A model generated the notes under the pieces. That model saw nothing but the letters and a program-made list of their open reading frames with translations, searched no databases and was not told where the DNA came from. A DNA stretch of 52,155 bases, taken from NCBI GenBank assembly GCA_021818445.1, contig JAKAEB010000023.1, positions 1-52,155 of the forward strand. The letters are read 5' to 3'. Position numbers and translations under genes: made by a program. Positions within the stretch are counted from its first letter, which is position 1. Every line of letters starts with the position of its first letter. Positions 1 through 7,698 of the stretch are shown here, one piece after another. Source of the DNA: Planctomycetota bacterium. Lineage in GTDB: Bacteria > Planctomycetota > Phycisphaerae > WQYP01.

Positions 1-159
1 GCCTTCAGCCAGATTGGTGGCGATGGAAACGCATGCCCGGTTTAATTGATCGGATAGAAAATAAAACCCGCGTGGAAATTCGGAGGTTGCAACAAGCACC
101 TTGTCGGCGAGGTTGACCGCATTCTGGCAGACATCAAGGTTTTCAAACATGAAAGCCAT
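1..159 (-). CDS. Four-helix bundle (S23/IVS-type) protein, N-terminal part, cut by window edge
   Basis: The first 53 codons are visible; the rest lies to the left of the window. The translation starts MAFMFENLDV and reaches an ATNLAEG motif. The FENLDVxQxAV opening and the S-I-A-(T/S)-N-(L/I)-A-E-G motif are hallmarks of the roughly 120-residue four-helix-bundle family first described from 23S rRNA intervening sequences. Its molecular role is unclear and the family is common as free-standing chromosomal genes. A second ATG at 150 is an alternative start. No rRNA is visible here, so a link to an intervening sequence cannot be tested. Confidence 0.8.
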   Translation of the reverse strand, partial: MAFMFENLDVCQNAVNLADKVLVATSEFPRGFYFLSDQLNRACVSIATNLAEG

Positions 160-344
160 GGGCACCCCAAAAAAAGACACGTGGTGTTTTTATTTTGGCG
201 GCAGGGACTCTCTTGCTCCAACCGAATATGCTCTCCTGTTCTACATTCACCTGCTCTATTTTTTCGCCGGCAGGTGAAAAAATCGGGGCGACAGAACGCC
301 AATAGAACTTTTCGTCGGCGCAATGAGTAATTCAGAATGGAATA

Positions 345-836
345 TTATGTTGCAGAACCCATTGATAAGGTTGGAAATGCAGCGCCGACCAATTTATTAA
401 TCCAGAGTCTGTCCTTATCAACATCCTCGTCTTTCCGGAATCGAGGAAATACAGCCAGCTCAAGGCGAACTTGTTCACGGAAGATCTGTATAGATTGGAT
501 GGGAGTTAATGGACGCATTTGCGTGTTGGGGTTGTATGCACAAACGGCATCGTTAAACAAATGAACGGTTCTATTGGGCCATTTACAGTACACAATCATC
601 ATATCCACGGCGTCATATGCCATGGTCATATCCCACGGGTGTGGGTTAGAGGGGGCATTACCGTCGATCTCTAAGTTTGCCCAAACATGGTTGATCACCG
701 TGAGAGCCTTGTGCAAGGCCCGCTTGCGATGCTTGCGGCGGTCATTCAACTGGGCCAATAGATAGGAGAGAGTCGCACCGAGGAAAGCGCCACCCAAAGC
801 ACTAACGCCTGTAATAACTGTGTCATCAATGTTCAT
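345..836 (-). CDS. Hypothetical membrane-anchored protein
   Basis: A 163-residue protein with one hydrophobic N-terminal segment (about residues 7-29, with GGAFLGATLSYLLAQL), immediately followed by a very basic stretch (NDRRKHRKR) and a soluble C-terminal part with no motif I recognise. This suggests a single-pass protein with a cytoplasmic body. The start at 836 (MNIDDTV) has a GAGGT ribosome-binding site upstream; an in-frame ATG at 851 lies five codons earlier with no such site. Function unknown. It lies 185 bp upstream of the four-helix-bundle gene on the same strand. Confidence 0.55.
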   Translation of the reverse strand: MNIDDTVITGVSALGGAFLGATLSYLLAQLNDRRKHRKRALHKALTVINHVWANLEIDGNAPSNPHPWDMTMAYDAVDMMIVYCKWPNRTVHLFNDAVCAYNPNTQMRPLTPIQSIQIFREQVRLELAVFPRFRKDEDVDKDRLWINKLVGAAFPTLSMGSAT

Positions 837-1238
837 AATGGATGACCTCATTCAGGAAAAGGGGTTGCTTTCGGGCAGCAGCATACAGCGAGGCACCCGC
901 GCAACGCACACAGCCTCTTCATATTTTACATGAAGGGAACATATACGGGAACCCGTCGGGGTTGAAGTTCGATGGTCGCTTAGGGCAATCGCATGTGGGC
1001 CTAAACCCGCAACATTTTGAGCAGGCAACCCCAATTAATCGCAAATTTCGCGGGCGCGATTTATTGGGGGGGGGGGCTACATGCAATCGCCCCGGGGCGA
1101 TGGCCAGTTAGACACTCCAGCCAGAACGTCAGCCAACCTCGGTGCGACACCCCCCACCACCTCAATTTAACATAACATATATTATAGGACGTTATAAAAT
1201 GGTGGGGGAGTTCAGTCCAGCCCCCTGCACAGGCCACC
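837..1238. other. Intergenic region without a supported gene
   Basis: About 400 bases between the end of the epimerase gene and the start of the small membrane protein gene, both on the minus strand. Short open frames exist on both strands but have no ribosome-binding site, no recognisable protein and low-complexity translations. The region holds an 11-G homopolymer (1066-1076) and an inverted repeat around an AT-rich core (1151-1208), listed separately. Confidence 0.5.
1151..1208. repeat. Inverted repeat with AT-rich loop
   Basis: The arm CCCCCACCA (1151-1159) is perfectly complementary to TGGTGGGGG (1200-1208), separated by 40 bases that are almost pure A/T. It lies 31 bp beyond the stop codon of the epimerase gene on the minus strand. 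It could be a transcript-end structure, but the loop is long and no T-run follows, so it is not a standard intrinsic terminator. It could also be a protein-binding or cruciform-forming site. Confidence 0.4.
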
Positions 1239-2207
1239 TCAGGCCAGCAACCGCCGTCGATCTGCAATGACATCTTTTATGATCTCATCCAGGCCATATC
1301 GGGGATGAAAGTTAATGGCCCTCTGCAGGCGACTGATGTCCGGCACGCGACGCGGCATATCCTCAAAATTGCGGCTGTATACCTCTGAATATGGAATTAG
1401 CCGAATTTCCGACTGGCTATCGGCAATTACTTTGACCCTTTTTGATAAATTCAAAATAGAGACTTCTTCGGTTCCACCAATGTTGTACACCTCGCCAGCG
1501 GCCTCTGGATGCGAAAGCAAGCCCGTTATGGCCTCTACGCAGTCCTTCACATGTGTAAATGTCCGGGTTTGACTGCCATCGCCGTAGACACTCAGCGGCT
1601 CATTCCGGATCGCCTGGTCAACCAATCGGGGCATGACCATACCATAAGCCGGTGATTGGCGGGGGCCTACGGTGTTGAAAAAGCGGGCAATCGTGACCGG
1701 AAATGCCCCCTGATTGTGAAACGCCAAGGCCATGAATTCATCCAACGCCTTGGAACAGGCATACGACCATCGACTAACGGACGTGGCACCAATCACGCTG
1801 TAATCGGTCTCGCGCAGCGGAGCATGTGTTTGGAGGCCGTACACCTCGCTGGTGCTGGCGAGAAATAGCGGCTTTTCAAATTCTTTGCAGGCTTGAAGGA
1901 CCTTTTCGGTACCCACCACATTGGTCAAGATACTTTGCAGGGGGTTATCCAGGATGTATTTGACGCCGACGGCCGCCGCAAGATGAATAACATGATGCAC
2001 GGTACCCACAAGGCGCGATAGCAAAGCCGTATCTGCGATGCTGCCGGCAATGAATCGAAGTTCCCGGTTGGTGAACAGGTGCTGCAAATTAGCTCGCGAG
2101 CCGGTGGATTCATCATCCAGAACATATACCGCATGCCCGCCAGCAAGCAGGGCCTCACAAAGGTGCGATCCAATAAATCCCGCACCGCCAGTCACAAGAT
2201 AACGCAT
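1239..2207 (-). CDS. NAD-dependent sugar-nucleotide epimerase/dehydratase
   Basis: A 322-residue extended short-chain dehydrogenase. The Rossmann motif TGGAGFIGSHL is at residues 6-16 and the catalytic YxxxK motif lies in YACSKALDE, preceded by a STSEVYG strand. A C-terminal RRVPDISRLQRAI segment is typical of the UDP-glucuronate decarboxylase / UDP-glucose 4-epimerase group. Expected role: conversion of a nucleotide sugar for surface polysaccharide. The exact substrate cannot be told from sequence alone. The start at 2207 has a GGGGAAG site upstream. It lies 38 bp downstream of gltX and is probably co-transcribed with it. Confidence 0.85.
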   Translation of the reverse strand: MRYLVTGGAGFIGSHLCEALLAGGHAVYVLDDESTGSRANLQHLFTNRELRFIAGSIADTALLSRLVGTVHHVIHLAAAVGVKYILDNPLQSILTNVVGTEKVLQACKEFEKPLFLASTSEVYGLQTHAPLRETDYSVIGATSVSRWSYACSKALDEFMALAFHNQGAFPVTIARFFNTVGPRQSPAYGMVMPRLVDQAIRNEPLSVYGDGSQTRTFTHVKDCVEAITGLLSHPEAAGEVYNIGGTEEVSILNLSKRVKVIADSQSEIRLIPYSEVYSRNFEDMPRRVPDISRLQRAINFHPRYGLDEIIKDVIADRRRLLA

Positions 2208-2245
2208 AACTTCCCCGATATCGGAACTTCACCGGGAGGCATCGG

Positions 2246-3859
2246 TCAAACAGGGGGCTTGGCTTGAACCATTCCTTCCAGCTCTTTAAGCCGCTGCATG
2301 GTGACATCCTTGCCCAGAAGAACCAAAGTCTCCAGCAATGGAGGCGATACGGCCCCCCCGCTGACAGCCACCCGCAAGATTTGCGCTGCAGCACCCCGCT
2401 TATCTCCAAGAGCAATAATACTCTCCATCGGGCCGGCGAGTGATGCCGCATCCCACGGAGTGGGAATTTCCCGCAAGATGGCGGCAATCTGTCGCAGGTG
2501 TGCTATGTCTGCCTCGGTAGCCAGATATTTTTTGATGGCCTTGGGCTCGTAGACGGGCGGTCCAAAGAAAAAGCGGCTGTTTTCGGCCATCTCGGCCAAT
2601 GTGCCCATGCGTTCGCGGTACATGCCAATCAGATCGATGAGCACCTTGGCTGATGCCTGTTTCAGAGGGTATTCGGTGACGAGATTGAAACTTTCGATAG
2701 CCTTGAGCAATTTTTGGTCATCTGCCTGGCGGATGTATTCGCCATTCATCCACAATAGTTTTTTACGGTCGAACCGGCCGTTGGTTTTGCCTATACCCTC
2801 AAGCGAAAATAGCGAACGCAACTCATCGCGTGTAAGCATTTCCCGGTTTTCGCCCGGGGACCAGCCTATCAGCGCAATGAAATTCAGCAGGGCGTCGGCG
2901 AGGTAGCCACTGCGGCGAAAATCCTGGACATCAATCTCCGGCAATTGCAGGTTGAGGGCCCCCGCCAGAGCACCGGTTATCGCGGGGTCATCCATTTTTT
3001 GTTGCACAAACGCCTGCAGGCTTGCGCTGGCGATCCCCATCTTTGCCGCCAGAGAATCGATGGTAAGCGACGCATCCTGCTTAAGCCGCATTTGTACCGC
3101 ATGGCGGGCTGCTTTACTTTTGTCCCGCTTGGACATTTTGGTGTTGTCCATATTAAATACCAACGGCATATGGGCGTGTTGCGGTGGCGTCCATCCCAAC
3201 GCTCGATAAAGCCCAAGGTGTTTCGGTGTATTCATAAGGTGCTCCTGTGCCCGGAGCACATGGCTGATGCCCATCAAATGATCGTCCACCACCACGGCAA
3301 AGTGGTAGGTTGGAAACCCGTCGGATTTCCGGATCACAATATCGTCATGTTCGTCGCCGCCGACCGAGATCGGTCCCAAAATTAAGTCATTGAATTCCAC
3401 GGTCTCGTATGGCATTTCAAATCGCAATACCGATGGGCCAGCGCCGGGAGACGCTCTTCCGGGCATATTTTTCCGGTAACGGAACGGCCGTTTTTCCTTT
3501 TCGGCACGCGCTCGCATCGCTGCAAGCTGTGCAGGCGTTTCGTAGGCCTCATATGCGGCACCCGATTGAAGTAGTTGATTCAGATACTCGTTGTAGATAT
3601 CCAATCGCATGGACTGAAAATAATCGTTTTTCGCATCTCCCGGAACTGGCCCCCTGTCCCAATCCAGTCCCAGCCACTGCAAATCCGCCAGTATGCCCGC
3701 CGCCGATTCGGCTGTGGATCGAACCTGATCCGTATCTTCAATGCGCAGCACAAATTCGCCCCCATATTTGCGGGCAAAAAGCCAATTAAAAAGTGCTGTC
3801 CGCGCTCCCCCCACGTGAAGATAACCTGTCGGAGATGGCGCAAAGCGTGTGCGAATCAT
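2246..3859 (-). CDS. gltX: Glutamate--tRNA ligase
   Basis: A class I aminoacyl-tRNA synthetase of 537 residues that charges tRNA-Glu (or tRNA-Gln in the indirect route). The HIGH-type signature is HVGG at residues 15-18 within FAPSPTGYLHVGG, and the KMSKR loop is intact at 241-245. The C-terminal half holds the helical anticodon-binding domain. Between MSKR and that domain lies an unusual stretch (about residues 250-310, MRLKQDASLTIDSLAAKMG onward), longer than the usual connection; it may be a lineage-specific insertion. The start at 3859 has an AAGGAA site five bases upstream. It lies between the ubiD-like and epimerase genes on the same strand. Confidence 0.95.
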   Translation of the reverse strand: MIRTRFAPSPTGYLHVGGARTALFNWLFARKYGGEFVLRIEDTDQVRSTAESAAGILADLQWLGLDWDRGPVPGDAKNDYFQSMRLDIYNEYLNQLLQSGAAYEAYETPAQLAAMRARAEKEKRPFRYRKNMPGRASPGAGPSVLRFEMPYETVEFNDLILGPISVGGDEHDDIVIRKSDGFPTYHFAVVVDDHLMGISHVLRAQEHLMNTPKHLGLYRALGWTPPQHAHMPLVFNMDNTKMSKRDKSKAARHAVQMRLKQDASLTIDSLAAKMGIASASLQAFVQQKMDDPAITGALAGALNLQLPEIDVQDFRRSGYLADALLNFIALIGWSPGENREMLTRDELRSLFSLEGIGKTNGRFDRKKLLWMNGEYIRQADDQKLLKAIESFNLVTEYPLKQASAKVLIDLIGMYRERMGTLAEMAENSRFFFGPPVYEPKAIKKYLATEADIAHLRQIAAILREIPTPWDAASLAGPMESIIALGDKRGAAAQILRVAVSGGAVSPPLLETLVLLGKDVTMQRLKELEGMVQAKPPV

Positions 3860-3897
3860 GAATATTCCTTAATTAATTAATTTAAGTGCGGACCAAA

Positions 3898-5418
3898 TCA
3901 GAATCCGTATTCCTTCCAACGGCGCGTCACCTTTTCGATGGTCGCGGTGTCCATCGCAATTTCCTCCGGCCAATCACGTACCACACCCTCGCCAGACCAT
4001 TTGCGGGTGGCGTCTATACCCATTTTACTGCCGGCGCCGATGGCTGGTGCTGCGTGATCCAATATATCCAATGGTCCGTCAACGATGACCGTATCGCGGC
4101 GCGGATCAACATTTGCCGTCACATGAAACAGCACATCATCCTGATCGTGCACATTTACATCTTCATCCACCACTATAAGCATTTTCGTCCATGCCATCTG
4201 TCCCGCTCCCCATACAGCGTGCATCACCTTTCGGGCGTGGAAGGGGTATTCCTTGCGTATTTTAATAAACGCGCAATTGTGAAACACGCCAAACATTGGT
4301 AAATCGTAATCGATGATATCCGGCACAATCATTTTCAGCAGTGGCAGAAAAAGACGCTCCGTCGCCTTGCCGAGGTAGTAATCTTCCTGGGGAGGCTTAC
4401 CGACAATGGTCGTCGGGTAAATTGGAGATTTGCGATGAGTGATCGCCGTGACGTGGAACACCGGGTATTGATCCGCCAATGAATAAAAACCGGTGTGATC
4501 TCCGAACGGCCCCTCAAGAATGGTTTTTTCCGGATCGACATACCCTTCTATAACGATCTCGCAGTTGGCGGGCACGTGCAGCGGAATGGTTTTGCAGTTG
4601 ACGAGTTCAAGACCACGCCCCATCAAAAAGCCGGCAAATAGATGTTCATCAATCCCCGGGGGGAGCGGTGCAGTGGCTGCATAAGGCAAAACGCTCGGCC
4701 CCCCCAGCGTAATGGCCAGTGGACAGGGTTTGCCAAGCTTCGCCCAGGCGCGAAAATGCCGTGCTCCGTCATGATGCATGTGCCAGTGCATGGCGGTTAA
4801 CTTTTCACCAAAAATCTGTACGCGATACATCCCTATATTGCGTGTACCGGTTTCAGGATGCACGGTGATGATCTGCCCCAATGTAATGTATTTTCCGCCA
4901 TCGCCCGGCCAGCACTTGATAACAGGCAAATCGTTTAGATTGGCATCATCGGTATGCACCACTTCCTGGCAGAGGCCCCCCCCACCAATAATTTTGGGAC
5001 CGCATGCCGCGAGTTTAAGTAAGTCCACACCTTTCTTAAGCTTGCCCATAATTGTGGTGGGCAACTGCGGTCGCGTCAGCTCCCCAATTTTGTCCGCCAA
5101 AGCATCCAGATTTTCGCAACCCAGAGCGCGGCAGATACGATCGTACGACCCATAGACATTAATTGCCAAGGGTATGCGGCTTTCCCCCACCTTACTCATC
5201 AGCAACGCCTGGTTTAAACCCGCAGTGCCGTACTTCGGCTTCGGGCCCCCAAAGGGTGCCGACCCGGATGGATATACCCCATGTATCGTCGGTGATTTGC
5301 TAACTCGGTCGGCGATCTCCGCCACTTCCAAAACGGGATCCACGGGAGTGGATATTCGCCGCAATTCACCATGGCGATCCAAGTCGTCTAAAAAATCAGA
5401 TAGCGTCTCAAACGGCAT
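3898..5418 (-). CDS. ubiD: UbiD-family decarboxylase
   Basis: About 506 residues, full length for the UbiD family of prenylated-FMN-dependent (de)carboxylases, which act on 4-hydroxy-3-polyprenylbenzoate in quinone synthesis or on other unsaturated acids. Family blocks include GMYRVQIF, the HHD segment, the EGPFGDHTGFYS block and YPTTIVGKPPQEDYYLGKATE. The start at 5418 (MPFETLSDFLDDL) fits the usual family N-terminus and has AGGA upstream; an in-frame ATG at 5469 would add 17 residues unlike the family. The cofactor-making partner UbiX is not in this window. The gene leads the gltX/epimerase set, with a 38-bp gap. The physiological substrate (menaquinone-type precursor or an aromatic acid) is open. 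Confidence 0.88.
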   Translation of the reverse strand: MPFETLSDFLDDLDRHGELRRISTPVDPVLEVAEIADRVSKSPTIHGVYPSGSAPFGGPKPKYGTAGLNQALLMSKVGESRIPLAINVYGSYDRICRALGCENLDALADKIGELTRPQLPTTIMGKLKKGVDLLKLAACGPKIIGGGGLCQEVVHTDDANLNDLPVIKCWPGDGGKYITLGQIITVHPETGTRNIGMYRVQIFGEKLTAMHWHMHHDGARHFRAWAKLGKPCPLAITLGGPSVLPYAATAPLPPGIDEHLFAGFLMGRGLELVNCKTIPLHVPANCEIVIEGYVDPEKTILEGPFGDHTGFYSLADQYPVFHVTAITHRKSPIYPTTIVGKPPQEDYYLGKATERLFLPLLKMIVPDIIDYDLPMFGVFHNCAFIKIRKEYPFHARKVMHAVWGAGQMAWTKMLIVVDEDVNVHDQDDVLFHVTANVDPRRDTVIVDGPLDILDHAAPAIGAGSKMGIDATRKWSGEGVVRDWPEEIAMDTATIEKVTRRWKEYGF

Positions 5419-5582
5419 GCCTGTTCCTGTCGGTTCCGATGCAACTGTCAAAATCCATTCCGCGGGCATAGTCTATCCGCTGATGGCAGTGCTTGTCCTA
5501 TTGCCGAATAGTGGCACAGGTGCAGCGTCACCCGGGCTGGTTCCAAGGCAGCATCCGCGCTGAAAGCTATGGGCGGGGGCAG

Positions 5583-6059
5583 CTAAACAGAGGCCGTATC
5601 CAGTAGTTTTTCCTGTTTGCAGATTGAATCGTAAATTTCCTGGGCATTCGATGCCGCTTTCAGTTTGCTCCGAAACGCATCGACAGTCATTAGACGACTA
5701 ACCTTGGCAAGCGCCTGTATGTGGGCTCCCGTTTGTTCCGGTGGACTGACGAGTAAAACAATTAAAAAGACCGGCAGCCCATCTATCGATTGAAATTCAA
5801 TGGGTTCCGATGGCTTGCCAATCGCAATCGAGAGATTTTTTACACCCGGACATTTACTGTGCGGTATCGCCAGTCCATGCCCTACTCCAGTGGTGCGTGT
5901 CGCTTCGCGCTCCAAGACACTTGCCAAAACCAATTCGGGGTTTTTAATCCCCATGCTTTTTGTCAGCACGGTGACAAGTTCCTCAATGGCGGCTTTTTTT
6001 TCTGTCGCCACCAACGGCACAATGATCCGCTCGGGGCTGATAAAGTCGGCTATATTCAT
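5583..6059 (-). CDS. PTS EIIA (PtsN / fructose-mannitol type) protein
   Basis: A 158-residue stand-alone EIIA domain. The phosphorylatable histidine is in GLAIPHSK (about residue 67) with the preceding GVGHG turn typical of the EIIA-Ntr/fructose class. No sugar-transport EIIB or EIIC follows, so it is more likely a regulatory PtsN-type phosphoacceptor than part of a sugar permease. The start at 6059 is preceded by AGGAAGG. It is transcribed away from the secreted-protein gene at 6498. No HPr or EI gene is in the window. Confidence 0.85.
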   Translation of the reverse strand: MNIADFISPERIIVPLVATEKKAAIEELVTVLTKSMGIKNPELVLASVLEREATRTTGVGHGLAIPHSKCPGVKNLSIAIGKPSEPIEFQSIDGLPVFLIVLLVSPPEQTGAHIQALAKVSRLMTVDAFRSKLKAASNAQEIYDSICKQEKLLDTASV

Positions 6060-6281
6060 TTACCTTCCTGCATGTAGGCATTGATATTCAAAACACTTCC
6101 TCCCTGAACCAAAGCTACTCTACGGAACTAACGCCATATGTTCAAGCGGGTAGGGCGGGCAATGGACGTGAAACCTCAATGAAACGCACTCAATCGTAAA
6201 GCATTTGGCAGTGCGATTATTAAGGTCCGATAAATATACGGAATGAGAAAATGGCCACCACACAGCACCGAAGATATTCGT

Positions 6282-6308
6282 TTGACTTGAGGCAAATATT
6301 GCTATAAT
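6282..6308 (+). promoter_or_regulatory. Sigma-70-like promoter for the Pro/Tyr-rich protein
   Basis: TTGACT (6282-6287) and a perfect TATAAT (6303-6308) are separated by 15 bases, slightly short of the ideal 17. The predicted transcript start near 6315 would give a 5' leader of about 180 bases before the gene at 6498. Confidence 0.55.
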
Positions 6309-6314
6309 GATGTT

Positions 6315-6497
6315 GTAGACGACGATGCAACAAATTGACGGCATCGGCGTTTGCTCTCGCAGGGAGAGGCTGTGAGCCTCTGGAAATTGCCGTTGGTCGC
6401 CCGGTAATTGAGAATTTTACGGGCAAATGGCGACCGCGATGCACCCGGTTGACGATGGCTCGAATGGATTCAAGAGCCGGAATTTGGAGTGTGTGTC
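6315..6497 (+). promoter_or_regulatory. Structured 5' leader of unknown class
   Basis: The leader contains three clear stems in series: AGAGGCT/AGCCTCT (6365-6371 with 6375-6381), GGTCGCC/GGCGACC (6395-6401 with 6429-6435, with further pairing inside), and GGCTC-GAAT/ATTC-GAGCC (6457-6478). The last stem ends just before the ribosome-binding site. I do not recognise a known riboswitch core. It may be a regulatory or mRNA-stabilising leader. Confidence 0.4.
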
Positions 6498-7148
6498 ATG
6501 AATGTCAATAAAAGATTATTAGGTCGGCTCAATCACGGAAAAAACAAGACGGTGGCCCTTGCAGCGTGTGCCGTCGTAGCCGGTGCGGCACTGATGGTAA
6601 CGAGTGGCACCGCACAAGCCCGCATTTTTGTCGGGGTGGGGCTGAACTTCGGTGTTCCCGTGTTCCGTGCCCCAGTTTATTGTCCCCCGCCGGTGGTTTA
6701 TACACCACCGCCTGCGATCGTCTACGCTCCGCCGCCGGTGGTTTACCAACCCGCGCCGGTTGTCACGGCCCCCGCCCAAACGTATGTAAATACACCCGTT
6801 GCCGCACCCGCTCCGACATACTATCCGCCGCCGATCACCTACACTCCACCGGGACTGGTCAATCAAACGCCTGTACCAACGCCGGTGTACACGACGCCTT
6901 TGGTGCCAAGTTACACACCGGCATACAACTACATCCCGACCTATACCCAGCCTGTCTATTCGCCACCGATCTACACCTCACCGGTGTACACGGCACCGCG
7001 CTTTATTTACCGGCCCTACTGCCGTCCCTATTTTTATCATCCCATATTTCGGCCTTACTTCTATCACCCGTATTACCATCCCTATTTCTGCCGTCCGTTT
7101 TATCCTCGCTTTGGTGCAGGTATCCACTTGGGATTCGATTTCCACTGA
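6498..7148 (+). CDS. Secreted Pro/Tyr-rich low-complexity protein
   Basis: About 216 residues. A basic N-terminus and hydrophobic core (about residues 18-38) end near AQA, consistent with a Sec signal peptide. The mature part begins IFVGVGLNFGVPVF, then turns into long Pro/Tyr/Thr/Val repeats (YTPP, YAPP, YTSP, YTAP) and a C-terminal block of about 50 residues made almost only of Tyr, Pro, His, Phe and Arg with two Cys. No enzyme domain is visible. A cell-surface, adhesive or wall-associated role is inference. Start 6498 has GGAG eight bases upstream; an in-frame GTG at 6489 is less likely. It has its own promoter and a strong terminator, so it is a single-gene unit. Confidence 0.75.
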   Translation: MNVNKRLLGRLNHGKNKTVALAACAVVAGAALMVTSGTAQARIFVGVGLNFGVPVFRAPVYCPPPVVYTPPPAIVYAPPPVVYQPAPVVTAPAQTYVNTPVAAPAPTYYPPPITYTPPGLVNQTPVPTPVYTTPLVPSYTPAYNYIPTYTQPVYSPPIYTSPVYTAPRFIYRPYCRPYFYHPIFRPYFYHPYYHPYFCRPFYPRFGAGIHLGFDFH

Positions 7149-7209
7149 CCGCAGGTGGGGTTATATGGGCCAGTAAGCACCATCTCACATGGGTATTTCC
7201 TCCTTCAAT

Positions 7210-7243
7210 GGCCTGCCGTTGCCACGGCAGGCCGCTTTTTTTT
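7210..7243 (+). terminator. Intrinsic terminator
   Basis: A perfect 9-bp stem GGCCTGCCG/CGGCAGGCC (7210-7218 with 7225-7233) with a 6-base loop is followed by GC and eight T residues (7236-7243). It closes the Pro/Tyr-rich gene 61 bp after its stop codon. Confidence 0.9.
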
Positions 7244-7397
7244 GGCCAAGTTTGCCGCGCGCCATCGACAGAGCGGGTTAATCCGACCCGCCGCAACATC
7301 CCATTGCCCGGCGATTGCGATCGATACGGGATCTGAGTTGCGAATTGACACAGGGCGCTGGCGCACATAGGATAAACCTAGACAATTGAAGACCGCT

Positions 7398-7530
7398 CTT
7401 ATCCAGAGTGCCTGAGGGACGGGCCCGTTGAAGGCACAGCAACCCATGCGGACAGCCAAAAAAGGCTGATATCGTGAAAAGGGTGCTAATTCCCTCCCGC
7501 TCGCATTATGCGAACTTGGGGATAGATAAG
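7398..7530 (+). promoter_or_regulatory. SAM-I (S-box) riboswitch
   Basis: The conserved S-box core is plain: CTTATCCAGAG, then GAGGGACGGGCCCGTTGAA, GCAACC, GGTGCTAATTCC and the closing GATAAG (7525-7530), which pairs with CTTATC (7398-7403) to form P1. This class binds S-adenosylmethionine and normally represses methionine or SAM biosynthesis or transport genes. It lies 169 bp ahead of the threonine-synthase-like gene and controls that operon by position. A second CTCTTATC at 7572-7579 can compete for the 3' strand of P1. Confidence 0.93.
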
Positions 7531-7698
7531 TGGTGGCGAGTCAGCACACAGCATGTGTCTTACCCGTCGAACTCTTATCAAAATTCTCCGGTTCAATTAG
7601 CCGCGTGAGGCAAAAGGCGTGAGCCTTGGATAATGCGGCAGGTTTGGCAAGGGCCAAACAGTTGCGCGGTTGATTTGTATAAGTTAATGGAGGATTTG

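Noticed and set aside
42-323. Minus-strand 93-codon frame at the left edge
   Set aside because: Its lower part overlaps, in another frame, the four-helix-bundle start, which has clear family motifs; its own translation is arbitrary and Cys/Arg-rich.
6498-7148. Alternative overlapping frames (both strands) in the Pro/Tyr-rich gene
   Set aside because: Repetitive codons leave long open frames in other phases; only the chosen frame has a signal peptide, promoter, ribosome-binding site and terminator.
7652-7670. Stem GTTTGGC/GCCAAAC between the SAM riboswitch and the ThrC-like gene as a terminator
   Set aside because: The stem is perfect but no T-run follows, so it cannot be called an intrinsic terminator; at most it is part of the expression platform.
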